Of a stretch of 64,000 bases of DNA, positions 44,976 through 52,823 are shown piece after piece; position 1 is the first letter of the stretch, and every line of letters begins with the position of its first letter. Under the pieces are notes generated by a model. It did not search any database, had not been told where the DNA came from, and was given only the letters and a program-made list of their open reading frames with translations. The DNA lies in contig NZ_NJGY01000004.1 in the NCBI RefSeq assembly GCF_002250505.1, forward strand, positions 547,672-611,671, read 5' to 3'. The DNA comes from Janthinobacterium sp. PC23-8 (GTDB lineage Bacteria; Pseudomonadota; Gammaproteobacteria; Burkholderiales; Burkholderiaceae_D). The position numbers and the translations under genes are program-made.

Positions 44976-45070
44976 GTAAAATAATTTACCGGTTGGCAAA
45001 AAGCTGATGTAATAATAGGCAGGCCATCACCGATAAGCACAGATACACAAACGGCAAAAAACCCCAACCG
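44976..45070. promoter_or_regulatory. Divergent promoter region with repeats, between the transaminase and MocR-like genes
   Basis: GTAAA-ATAA-TTTAC (44976-44989) is a short palindrome. CGGTTGG (44990-44996) and CCAACCG (45064-45070) are inverted copies 74 bp apart. GGCAAAAA occurs twice in direct orientation (from 44995 and from 45053). MocR-type regulators often bind direct repeats in such divergent regions, so these are candidate sites. Support is only positional. Confidence 0.3.
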
Positions 45071-45122
45071 TACAGGTCATGAAACCACTACAGTTTTTGT
45101 GCAGGCAGCATAAGGAGCCACC

Positions 45123-46616
45123 GTGAAGCACAAAGCAAGCGAAGACGCGGACGAGGTGCAGGAAACCGTGCCGGAAACCGCACCGGAAGCGGGCAGCGGC
45201 TGGCCCGTGCTGGAAATCGGCCGCCACAAGAAAGGCGGCCTGGTCGAGCAGATCGTGACCGCCATCAGCGTGATGGTGGGCAGCCGCGCGCTGCGCATCG
45301 GCACGCGCATGCCCTCGGTGCGCCAGTTTGCCAAATGCAATGGCGTGTCGACCTTCACGGTGGTCGAGTCGTATGACCGGCTGGTCAACCTGGGCTTGCT
45401 GTCGTCGCGGCGCGGCTCCGGCTATTTTGTCGCCCGCCACGACGTGGCCGGCTCGCCGCAGACGCCAGCCCATGCCAGCGCCACCCCCAGCGCCATCGAC
45501 GCACTGACGCCCGACCTGTATTCGGGCGTGTCGGAGGCGCTGCCGGTGGGCGCCGGCTGGCTGCCGCCGGAAATGTATGGCGAAGCGACCATCCTCGACG
45601 CCGTGCGCCAGGCCATGCGCATCCCCGCCAGCCGCCTGCGCGGCTATGGCCATCCACTTGGTTTTGCCTCGCTGCGCCAGCACCTGGCTGGCAGCTTGTC
45701 CGACGAGCTGTTCCAGGTCGAGCCGGACCAGGTATTGCTCACCCACGGCGCCACCCATGCTTTTGACCTGATCCTGCGCAGCCTGACCAAGCCGGGTGAT
45801 ACGGTGCTGGTGGAAGAGCCCGGCTACAGCAATCTGCACTCGCTGATACGCCACCACGGCTGCATCCCGGTCGGCATTGCACGCGGCGAAGCGGGGCTGG
45901 ACCTCGATGCGCTGGCCCTGGAAGCGGCGCGCACCCAGCCGAAGATCATGTTCGTCAATACGGTGCTGCAAAACCCGCTCGGCACCTCATTGAGCCAGGC
46001 GCAGACGCACCGGCTGCTGGCGCTGGCCGAACAGTTCGATTTCTGGCTGGTGGAAGACGATATCTACCGCGAACTGGCCGCGCGCGGCGAAGCGTCGCTG
46101 GCGGCCATGGACGGCTTGCGGCGCGTGATCCGCGTCGGCAGCTTTTCCAAGACCCTGTCGCCGGTGCTGCGCGTGGGCTCGATCTGCGCCTCGCCCTCGC
46201 TGGTGGCCGAACTGGTGCGCGTAAAAATGCTGGCCGGCCTGACAACCTCGGAAATCAATGAGCGCGCCGTGCTGCACGCGGTCTCGGCGCGGCCCTACAA
46301 ACGCATGATCGAGCGCCTGGTGGCGCAGCTCGATGCGGGGCGCGAGCGCAGCATCGACTGCCTGGCGCAGGCCGGCCTGGCACCGGTGGCGCGTCCGCGC
46401 GGCGGCATGTTCGTCAGCGCCGGCTGGCCCGACGTGCAAACGCCGCAGTGGAACGGCAAGCTGGTGGCCGAGCAGGCCTTGAAGGCCGGCATTTTGCTGT
46501 CGCCGAATGAATTTTTCATGTTGCGCGCGCCCAGCACCGTGTGGTTCCGTTTTAACGTCGCCTACACCGATCACCCGGTGCTGCAGGCATTCCTGCAATC
46601 GATACGCCCACGCTAA
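45123..46616 (+). CDS. MocR-type regulator (GntR winged helix fused to aminotransferase domain)
   Basis: The 497-residue protein has a GntR winged helix at about residues 38-105 (GGLVEQIVTAISVMVG, RIGTRMPSVRQFAKCNGVS, RRGSGYFV) and a fold-type-I aminotransferase domain with the PLP lysine in VGSFSKTLSP. MocR proteins sense PLP adducts of amines or amino acids. Divergent from the beta-alanine transaminase gene, it may sense beta-alanine or a related amine; that is inference. It starts with GTG after AAGGAG. Confidence 0.9.
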   Translation: MKHKASEDADEVQETVPETAPEAGSGWPVLEIGRHKKGGLVEQIVTAISVMVGSRALRIGTRMPSVRQFAKCNGVSTFTVVESYDRLVNLGLLSSRRGSGYFVARHDVAGSPQTPAHASATPSAIDALTPDLYSGVSEALPVGAGWLPPEMYGEATILDAVRQAMRIPASRLRGYGHPLGFASLRQHLAGSLSDELFQVEPDQVLLTHGATHAFDLILRSLTKPGDTVLVEEPGYSNLHSLIRHHGCIPVGIARGEAGLDLDALALEAARTQPKIMFVNTVLQNPLGTSLSQAQTHRLLALAEQFDFWLVEDDIYRELAARGEASLAAMDGLRRVIRVGSFSKTLSPVLRVGSICASPSLVAELVRVKMLAGLTTSEINERAVLHAVSARPYKRMIERLVAQLDAGRERSIDCLAQAGLAPVARPRGGMFVSAGWPDVQTPQWNGKLVAEQALKAGILLSPNEFFMLRAPSTVWFRFNVAYTDHPVLQAFLQSIRPR

Positions 46617-46626
46617 AGGCACGCCC

Positions 46627-47313
46627 ATGGCCAGCGACAAATCCCCTGCCCCGCAGCTGAAAAGCGCCAGCGGACGGCGTCTGCAAAACCGCGACCGCCT
46701 CGAGAGCGACATCCTGCTCCAAGCCGTGCGCGTATTCGCCGAAAGCGGCTACGAGGGCGCGTCGATCGCCACCATTGCCGAACGGGCCGGGCTGTCGAAG
46801 CAGAACCTGATGTACTACTTCCCCAGCAAGCAGCAGTTGTACCAGCGCGTGCTCGACGATGTGCTCGACGACTGGCTGGCGCGCATGGACCTGCTGGCCC
46901 ATCCCGACGACGAACCGGGCGACGTGCTGCGCGCCTATATCAGCGCCAAGCTGCGCTTTTCGCGCGAGCAGCCGTGGGCCTCGCGCGTGTATGCGCTCGA
47001 GGTGATCAATGGCGCGCCGCTGTACGGCGGGCAGATACGCGACAGAGTGGTGCCGCTGCTGCGCAAGGATATCGCCGTGTTCGAGCAATGGATCGCCGCC
47101 GGCAGGATCGCGCCGGTCAACGCCACCCACCTGATGTTTACCATCTGGGCCATGACGCAGTCGTATGCCGATTTTTCGGCGCAGATGGCGCTGGTGCTCG
47201 ATCGCAAGCAGCTGCTGCGCCGCGACTTCGACGAAGCCGAACAGCTGATCACGCGGATGGTGCTGGCGGTCGTGGCCGTGCCGGATTTGACGGGCGAAAA
47301 AAAACCGCCCTGA
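46627..47313 (+). CDS. TetR-family regulator, RutR-like
   Basis: The 228-residue protein has a TetR helix-turn-helix (residues about 27-72; VFAESGYEGASIATIAERAG, SKQNLMYYFPSKQQLY) and a C-terminal domain close to RutR/YcdC: SREQPWASRVYALEVINGAP, IWAMTQSYADFSAQM. RutR of E. coli senses uracil and controls pyrimidine catabolism and pH genes, which suits this neighbourhood. The ATG at 46627 follows the MocR gene by ten bases, with AAAGG upstream, so the two regulators are probably co-transcribed. Its last codons overlap a minus-strand terminator. Confidence 0.87.
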   Translation: MASDKSPAPQLKSASGRRLQNRDRLESDILLQAVRVFAESGYEGASIATIAERAGLSKQNLMYYFPSKQQLYQRVLDDVLDDWLARMDLLAHPDDEPGDVLRAYISAKLRFSREQPWASRVYALEVINGAPLYGGQIRDRVVPLLRKDIAVFEQWIAAGRIAPVNATHLMFTIWAMTQSYADFSAQMALVLDRKQLLRRDFDEAEQLITRMVLAVVAVPDLTGEKKPP

Positions 47314-47322
47314 AGACGGTTT
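47297..47322 (-). terminator. Rho-independent terminator of the PEP-CTERM gene
   Basis: Read on the minus strand, AAACCG and CGGTTT form a stem around a 9-nt loop and continue into a run of eight U. It lies 20 bases after the stop of the PEP-CTERM gene. The U-run falls inside the last codons of the convergent RutR-like gene, and that gene's stop codon is in the loop. Confidence 0.75.
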
Positions 47323-47342
47323 GCAAAGCAGGTGGCGCAAGC

Positions 47343-48296
47343 TTACGCTGCGGCCTTGTTCTTGCGGCGGCGCGCGACGAAACCGACCAGGCCCAGGCCG
47401 GCCAGCAGCATGGCCCAGGTGCCTGGTTCCGGCACCGGCGAGACGGCGGCCGCAAAACCGGCCACATCGGTGGCGGCAAACGCCTTGTTATTCAGGGTCA
47501 GGTCGGCGTTCCAGCCACCGGCCACCACGGTACCGAGGATTTTGCCACCGCCTCCGCCGATCACCGCATTCGGCGCCAGCACGCTGCCCAACACTTCGAT
47601 GCCGCTGAAATTGACGCTGGTGGCATCGACAAAGTTGAACAGCACGTTGTAGCCATTCAAGGCATTCATGCTCATGTTGCCCCAATTGGCATTACCGGTC
47701 AGGTTGAAGATCAGGGTCTTGGTCACGCTGCTGTCGAGCGTGGACTGCAGGTTGTTGATCGATGCAAACGCGCTGGAAGTCATGTTGAACACTTCCACTG
47801 ACTTGGCGCCGCCGGCACCGCTGGTCAGCGTCACCTGATTCGGCGAATACTTGTCGAGTACCTGAGCGCTGCCGGTGGCCGACAAGGTGGAAATGGCGCT
47901 CGATGTCTTGGTCACATTGCTCGATGTGGTGGCAAACGACATCGCTGGCGCCGCCGAGGCCGGCGTGTGGGACAGGTTGGTGTTGGCCGCGATATTGGTG
48001 GTGGCGGCGTAATAGCCGCCAGCCAAGCTCCCATTGGAATACGAGAAATTGCCGCTGGAGATCACCGAATAATTGCCATAGGCGCCAGTGCCGACATTAT
48101 ACGAGCTACCCGATACATTGCCGTTTGCGACGATACCGCCGGCGATGCTGTTGTTGCCGACCGAGATATTGCTGAGGGAATAAAGATTCGCCTTGCCGAC
48201 CAGGCCGGACAGGTCAAGCACATCGGCCTGGGCGGCGCCCGCTGCCATTGCAGTGGACAGTATCAGCAACGCTGGCACTTTCGACAAGGTTTTCAT
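47343..48296 (-). CDS. Choice-of-anchor A family PEP-CTERM protein
   Basis: The 317-residue exported protein has a signal peptide ending near AAQA, a low-complexity Ser/Gly/Asn-rich middle, and choice-of-anchor A features (NLTGNANWGNMSMNALNGYN, LGSVLAPNAVIGGGGGKILG, VVAGGWNADL). The C-terminal sorting signal is VPEPGTWAMLLAGLGL plus a basic tail RRRKN. Exosortase removes this tail in exopolysaccharide-forming bacteria, so the protein is probably a matrix or surface component. GGAA precedes the ATG, and a promoter is visible at 48334-48363. Confidence 0.9.
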   Translation of the reverse strand: MKTLSKVPALLILSTAMAAGAAQADVLDLSGLVGKANLYSLSNISVGNNSIAGGIVANGNVSGSSYNVGTGAYGNYSVISSGNFSYSNGSLAGGYYAATTNIAANTNLSHTPASAAPAMSFATTSSNVTKTSSAISTLSATGSAQVLDKYSPNQVTLTSGAGGAKSVEVFNMTSSAFASINNLQSTLDSSVTKTLIFNLTGNANWGNMSMNALNGYNVLFNFVDATSVNFSGIEVLGSVLAPNAVIGGGGGKILGTVVAGGWNADLTLNNKAFAATDVAGFAAAVSPVPEPGTWAMLLAGLGLVGFVARRRKNKAAA

Positions 48297-48333
48297 TTTA
48301 TTTCCAAAATTAACATTAACTTACCTAGAGGAT

Positions 48334-48363
48334 ATCATATTTACGTCTTTTGACTTGTCTCAA
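48334..48363 (-). promoter_or_regulatory. Sigma-70-like promoter of the PEP-CTERM gene
   Basis: On the minus strand TTGAGA (48363-48358) and TATGAT (48339-48334) are separated by 18 bp; each matches five of six consensus bases. The surrounding region 48297-48420 is strongly AT-rich. The predicted start of transcription lies about 30 bases before the ATG. Confidence 0.55.
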
Positions 48364-48523
48364 AAATAGATTATCTGTACTAAATAAATAACAATTATTT
48401 TCCAAAATGCAACTATCGAGCTATGCGGCACAAGCAGGCCAACAGCCCCTGCCCGCAACGAAATTCCCAAAGAACAATAGTCCAGTGATAGCATGGCGCG
48501 CTCACTACAGACAGAGGACAGGC

Positions 48524-49021
48524 ATGAAACAGTTACCATCGCTGCGCCAGGCAGCCTGCGCAGCATTGCTGGCACTGGCGCCGGCGGCGCAAGCCCAGAC
48601 CGCGGGCCTGATCGAGAACCGGCCACTGAGCGAAACCTGGCTCAACGCGGGCTTTTATTCCTACCATTTTCAGCGTGACAAGAACCTGAACGACAGCAAT
48701 CCGGGCCTCGGTGCCGAATACCGTTTTTCCACGGTGGCGTCGGCCACGGCGGGACGCTTCTACAATAGCGACCGCGCCTATTCGAACTACCTCGGCGTGT
48801 ATTACCAGCCCTTGCATGTCGGGCCGCTGCGCGTGGGCGCCGTGATCGGCGGCTTCAACGGCTATCCGAAGATGCGCGACGGCGGCTGGTTCCCGGCCCT
48901 GATTCCCACCGTCAGCTATGAATACCAGCGCGTCGGCATCAATCTCGCCATCGTGCCGTCCTACAAGGACCGCCTGTATGGCGCGCTGAGCTTCCAGCTG
49001 AAGCTGAAGGTGTTCGAGTAG
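48524..49021 (+). CDS. Small outer-membrane beta-barrel-like protein
   Basis: The 165-residue protein has a signal peptide cleaved near AAQAQ. The mature part alternates aromatic and polar residues as in beta strands (TWLNAGFYSYHFQ, GLGAEYRF, GRFYNSDRAYSNYLGVYYQP, VGAVIGGFNGYP) and ends LQLKLKVFE-like, with a penultimate phenylalanine. It resembles small PagP-like or lipid-modifying barrels in layout, but I cannot name the family. GAGG lies eight bases before the ATG. No partner gene is evident. Confidence 0.72.
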   Translation: MKQLPSLRQAACAALLALAPAAQAQTAGLIENRPLSETWLNAGFYSYHFQRDKNLNDSNPGLGAEYRFSTVASATAGRFYNSDRAYSNYLGVYYQPLHVGPLRVGAVIGGFNGYPKMRDGGWFPALIPTVSYEYQRVGINLAIVPSYKDRLYGALSFQLKLKVFE

Positions 49022-49168
49022 ACGTTTTATCCTGTCCTGCCGTCGTTCATGCCGGCGATTCTGCAATCCGTCGCAGGCTTGATGCCTGCCGGCAAGGCGC
49101 TGGCTATAGTGCTTCATCGCCAGGCCAGCAGATGGCCGCCGGCACTCGACAACGACAGGAGAAACAGC

Positions 49169-49435
49169 ATGAAAGACATCAATTCGGCAGCGGGCAATGC
49201 AAGTTTCGACAGCTTCTGGCAAGGCTTGTCCGGCCTGGCGCGCCAGGGCATGGACGCGCTGGGCGCCATGTCCTGGCCCATGCTGCTGGCCTGCGCCATC
49301 GGCCTGGCCCTGTTCATCACCATCCTGCCGCTGGTACTGACCCTGTTCCTGATCTTCCTGCTGGTCAAATGGGCCAGCAACAGCGGCGGCTTCGGCTGGG
49401 ATAAAAAAACAGCAGCGCAACAACCGCCGCAATAG
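49169..49435 (+). CDS. Small inner-membrane protein of unknown function
   Basis: The 88-residue protein has an N-terminal polar helix (FDSFWQGLSGLARQGMDALG), one long or two short membrane segments (residues about 35-68; WPMLLACAIGLALFITILPL) and a hydrophilic Gln/Pro tail. CAGGAG precedes the ATG. A hairpin GCAGGC-TTGAT-GCCTGC at 49073-49089 separates it from the preceding gene. It is not recognised. Confidence 0.7.
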   Translation: MKDINSAAGNASFDSFWQGLSGLARQGMDALGAMSWPMLLACAIGLALFITILPLVLTLFLIFLLVKWASNSGGFGWDKKTAAQQPPQ

Positions 49436-49467
49436 TGCCTGCCGGTAACCATGCAAGGGAATCATTC

Positions 49468-49496
49468 TTGCCGGGGTAGCAAGGGTAGCCTATAGT
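49468..49496 (+). promoter_or_regulatory. Sigma-70-like promoter of the VOC/dipeptidase pair
   Basis: TTGCCG (49468-49473) and TATAGT (49491-49496) are separated by exactly 17 bp, matching four and five of six consensus bases. It lies 78 bp before the VOC gene start. Confidence 0.6.
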
Positions 49497-49574
49497 GAGA
49501 TGGACCGCGCGGCATGGAACGCAGCGCGCCATCGATGATCGAAGCTACTCCATCCCCGTTACAGGAGTGTTCCC

Positions 49575-49997
49575 ATGAGCAGCACCGCAAAGGCCACCAG
49601 GGCCACTACCATTGCCTGCCTGCGCTACCACGACGCGCCGGCCGCGATTGCCTGGCTGTGCCAGGCGCTGGGGTTTGAAAAACAACTGGTCGTCCCCGAC
49701 AACGACGGCGGCATCGCCCATGCGCAGCTCAGCTTCGGCAACGGCATGATCATGCTGGGCTCCGTCACCGACAGCGAATACGGTCGCCTGATGCGCCAGC
49801 CTCGCGAGCTCGACGGCGCCAATACGCAAAGCTGCTATCTGGTGGTCGAGAACGCCGACAGCGTCTACCGGCGCGCGGTCGAGGCCGGCGCCGAGATCGT
49901 GCTCGACATCAAGGATGAAGAATACGGCGGGCGCGGCTTTACCTGCCGCGATCCCGAAGGCCACATCTGGAGCCTGGGCACGTACGACCCATGGTAA
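49575..49997 (+). CDS. VOC-superfamily (glyoxalase/bleomycin-resistance fold) protein
   Basis: The 140-residue protein has paired beta-alpha-beta-beta-beta units: DAPAAIAWLCQALGFEKQL, LSFGNGMIMLGSV, and the C-terminal GFTCRDPEGHIWSLGTYDPW, which is typical of VOC proteins. The glutamate in DPEGH is a likely metal or substrate contact. The substrate is unknown. CAGGAG lies before the ATG, and the stop touches the region in front of the dipeptidase gene, so they are probably co-transcribed. Confidence 0.85.
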   Translation: MSSTAKATRATTIACLRYHDAPAAIAWLCQALGFEKQLVVPDNDGGIAHAQLSFGNGMIMLGSVTDSEYGRLMRQPRELDGANTQSCYLVVENADSVYRRAVEAGAEIVLDIKDEEYGGRGFTCRDPEGHIWSLGTYDPW

Positions 49998-50008
49998 AAC
50001 GGAGCACC

Positions 50009-51169
50009 ATGATCATCAGCATCGCCGCCACCGGCCTGGTCCTGCTCGGCGGCTTCCTGGCCACCCCCGCACTGGTCGACAAGAACATCAACCAGATCTA
50101 CCCCGTCACCGCCCCGGCGCCATCAAAGCAGGCGCTCACCTTGCACCGCAGCCTGTGGATTGCCGACCTGCATGCGGACAGCCTGCTGTGGCAGCGCGAC
50201 CTGAACCAGGCGGGCGGGCGCGGCCATCTGGACTTCCCGCGTCTGGCGCAAGCCAATGTGGCGCTGCAGGCATTTTCCGTCGTCACTAAAACGCCGCGCA
50301 AGATGAATATCGAGCATAACGACGGCGACAGCGACAATATCACCGCGCTGGTGATGGCGCAGGGCCTGCCGCCGGCCACCTGGCACAGCCTGTTGGCACG
50401 CGCACTGTACCAGGCCAAGGAGCTGCGCCAGCTGGCCGATGCCAGCCACGGCACCATGCGCGTGATCGGCAGCCGCGCCCAGCTGCGCGCTTTTATTGCC
50501 GCGCGCGAGCAGGACCCGCGCCTGATGGCCGGCTGGCTGACCCTGGAAGGCGCGCATGCGCTCGAAGGCCAACTCGGCAATCTTGATAGCTTGTACCGCG
50601 CCGGCTACCGCATGGCCGCGCCGACGCATTTTTTTGACACCGAATGGTCCGGCTCGCAGCACGGCATGGTCAAGGGCGGCCTGACGCCGCTGGGACGCGA
50701 CTGGCTGCGCGCCATGGAACAGCGCAAGATGATCGTCGACCTGGCCCACGCGTCCGGCGCCACCATCGAGGACGTGCTGACGCTGGCGCAACGCCCGGTG
50801 ATGGTGTCGCATACGGGCGTGCGCGGCACTTGCGCCAATGGCCGCAATCTCAGCGACGCGCAACTGACACGCATCGCCGCGCAAGGCGGGCTGGTGGGCA
50901 TCGGTTTCTGGAACACGGCCGTCTGCGGCAAGGACGTCAAGGCCATCGCGCGCGCCATCGTGCATGCGGTGGCGGTAATGGGCGTGGCACATGTGGCCTA
51001 CGGCTCGGACTTCGATGGCGCCGTCACCACCGCCATCGACGCGGCCGGCCTGCAGCGCTTGACCCAGGCGCTGCTGGACGCGGGCCTGTCGCCGGCGCAG
51101 ATACGCCGCATCGCCGGTGAAAACGTGCGCGACTTTTTGCTGAAAAACCTGCCCGATGATGATGCCTGA
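50009..51169 (+). CDS. M19 (renal dipeptidase-type) membrane dipeptidase
   Basis: The 386-residue protein starts with a hydrophobic segment (SIAATGLVLLGGFLATPALV), probably a signal anchor. The M19 metal motif LWIADLHADSLLW follows, then GWLTLEGAHALEGQL with the bridging glutamate, VDLAHASG, VMVSHTGVR and YGSDFDG. It should cleave dipeptides in the periplasm. ATG 50009 with GGAG is preferred over ATG 49991, which overlaps the VOC stop and lacks a binding site. It ends 11 bp from the convergent deaminase gene. Confidence 0.87.
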   Translation: MIISIAATGLVLLGGFLATPALVDKNINQIYPVTAPAPSKQALTLHRSLWIADLHADSLLWQRDLNQAGGRGHLDFPRLAQANVALQAFSVVTKTPRKMNIEHNDGDSDNITALVMAQGLPPATWHSLLARALYQAKELRQLADASHGTMRVIGSRAQLRAFIAAREQDPRLMAGWLTLEGAHALEGQLGNLDSLYRAGYRMAAPTHFFDTEWSGSQHGMVKGGLTPLGRDWLRAMEQRKMIVDLAHASGATIEDVLTLAQRPVMVSHTGVRGTCANGRNLSDAQLTRIAAQGGLVGIGFWNTAVCGKDVKAIARAIVHAVAVMGVAHVAYGSDFDGAVTTAIDAAGLQRLTQALLDAGLSPAQIRRIAGENVRDFLLKNLPDDDA

Positions 51170-51180
51170 CTGAGCGACGC

Positions 51181-52392
51181 TCAGGAGAGCGCCGCGATCA
51201 GCGCCTGGTCCGCCACCTGGCGCGGCTCGATTTTGATCAGCTTGCTGTACAGCGGCGGCAGCGCCTGGCACAGCGCCAGCAAATCAGCCTCAGGCATTGC
51301 TGCGCGCACATACTGGAACTGCGCCGGATTGTTTTCGGGCAGCGCCCCTTCCATGGTCGAGCCATACGCGCCCAGGGTCATGAAGCTGGCCGCACCGTCA
51401 TCAAGTCCGCCGGACAGCACGAAAGTGCCGTGCTTGGGGTGGCCCAGGTAGCGCTTGATGTCTTCCTGCTGCGCACTGTCTTTTCCTGCCATCAATTCAT
51501 GGCGCAGCTGCGCATACTGGCGCGTGCATTCCATGAACGGCGTGCGTATCAGCGACTGCGACTGCCGACCCGGCAGGCACAGCAGCAAGTTGCCAAAGGA
51601 ATCGAGCAGGGCCGCTGCCTCGCCCGCGCCGCCGTCGCGCCTGTCCTGCTCCATGGCCGCTTGCAAAAACGGTGCCAGTCCCGCGTCGGGCGCATGCGGC
51701 GTACAGCGGTAGCTCAAGGCTGCGCGATAACGCTGGCGCAGCGCGACCACCACGGCGTGATCGGGCGGCAAGCTGGCCGGATCGCACAGCGGACCGGCAT
51801 CGCCGGCGTGCAGCAGCCGCATCACCTGTGCGACCATCGATTCGAACACCAGCGTGCACAGCGCCTGCGTCGCCTCGTGGATGCTCTTGCCGATAAAAAA
51901 AGGTTTTGGTGGAGCGCCCGAGGCGGCGCGCGCATACTCGGTATCGCCGCGCACGGCCGGATAGCAAAAGCGGCTGGCCGCCTGCGCGCGCAGCGGCGCC
52001 GGCAAGGCCGTGAAACTGGCGCGATTATCGTAATTGATGCCGGCATTGCCATCGGGCGCGGCCACCACCACATGGAAGCCGGCCGCCAGGATGGCGCCCG
52101 TGCACATGCAGCAGGGGTCGAGCGAGGTGACGAGGGTCAGTTCCTGCGGCGCTGGCAGGACGGCGCCTGCTGATACTTGCGCAAAATACCAGTCGACCAG
52201 CTGGCGCTCGCCATGCGCGGTAGGGTCCGCCACCAGGCCGCCCTGCACCACATTGTTGTGCATCGATTGCAGCACGTTGCCAAAGCCGTCGAGCAGCACG
52301 CCGCCGACAGCGAAGGTGCCCTGGGTCCTGGCCGCCAGCGCTTCGGCCGCGGCAATCGCCACGGCGGCCTGGATATCGATGGTCTTGTTCAA
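51181..52392 (-). CDS. Deaminase with one active and one decayed domain, last gene of the nucleoside operon
   Basis: In this 403-residue protein, residues about 5-150 form a cytidine/tRNA-deaminase-fold zinc domain: H60 and E62 (TAHGERQ), C94 and C97 (DPCCMC). The second half (from about 260) repeats the pattern LLDSFGNLLLC ... MECTRQYAQLRHEL but lacks the PCxxC cysteines, so it looks like a decayed copy. It follows cdd by seven bases in the punA-deoB-deoA-cdd operon, which suggests deamination of a nucleoside or base (guanine, adenosine or cytosine type). The exact substrate cannot be read from the sequence. Confidence 0.75.
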   Translation of the reverse strand: MNKTIDIQAAVAIAAAEALAARTQGTFAVGGVLLDGFGNVLQSMHNNVVQGGLVADPTAHGERQLVDWYFAQVSAGAVLPAPQELTLVTSLDPCCMCTGAILAAGFHVVVAAPDGNAGINYDNRASFTALPAPLRAQAASRFCYPAVRGDTEYARAASGAPPKPFFIGKSIHEATQALCTLVFESMVAQVMRLLHAGDAGPLCDPASLPPDHAVVVALRQRYRAALSYRCTPHAPDAGLAPFLQAAMEQDRRDGGAGEAAALLDSFGNLLLCLPGRQSQSLIRTPFMECTRQYAQLRHELMAGKDSAQQEDIKRYLGHPKHGTFVLSGGLDDGAASFMTLGAYGSTMEGALPENNPAQFQYVRAAMPEADLLALCQALPPLYSKLIKIEPRQVADQALIAALS

Positions 52393-52399
52393 CTTGACC

Positions 52400-52807
52400 T
52401 TATTTCATATCCAGGTCGGAGCTGCCAAAACCATGGGGCAGCAGCCAGCCGGCCGTCACTTCCATGATGTCGTTGTTCAGGTTGGTCAGCAGCACCGGCA
52501 GGTCGGCGCCGCCCAGCTCGAACATCACCTGGCGGCAGGCGCCGCAGGGCGAAATCGGCTGGGCCGTGTCGCCGGTGACGGCCAGCTTTTCAAAATCGCC
52601 CGGCTGGCAGCCAGCCGCGATGGCGCTGAAAAACGCGGTGCGCTCGGCGCAGTTGCACAGGCCGTAAGCGGCGTTTTCCACATTACAGCCACGAAATACG
52701 CGGCCATCCTTGCACAGCAGCGCCGCGCCCACCTTGAAGCGCGAGTAAGGCGCATAGGCCAGTTCACGGCCGGCGTTGGCTTCGGCGATCAGTTCTTCGT
52801 TGTTCAT
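52400..52807 (-). CDS. cdd: Cytidine deaminase
   Basis: The 135-residue tetrameric-type enzyme has NVENAAYG, zinc ligand C53 with catalytic E55 (NCAERTAFF), and C88 and C91 (SPCGACRQ). It converts cytidine and deoxycytidine to uridine forms, which DeoA-type phosphorolysis can use. It lies 16 bp after deoA and seven bases before the next deaminase gene. Confidence 0.95.
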   Translation of the reverse strand: MNNEELIAEANAGRELAYAPYSRFKVGAALLCKDGRVFRGCNVENAAYGLCNCAERTAFFSAIAAGCQPGDFEKLAVTGDTAQPISPCGACRQVMFELGGADLPVLLTNLNNDIMEVTAGWLLPHGFGSSDLDMK

Positions 52808-52823
52808 TATTTCCCCATGATTG

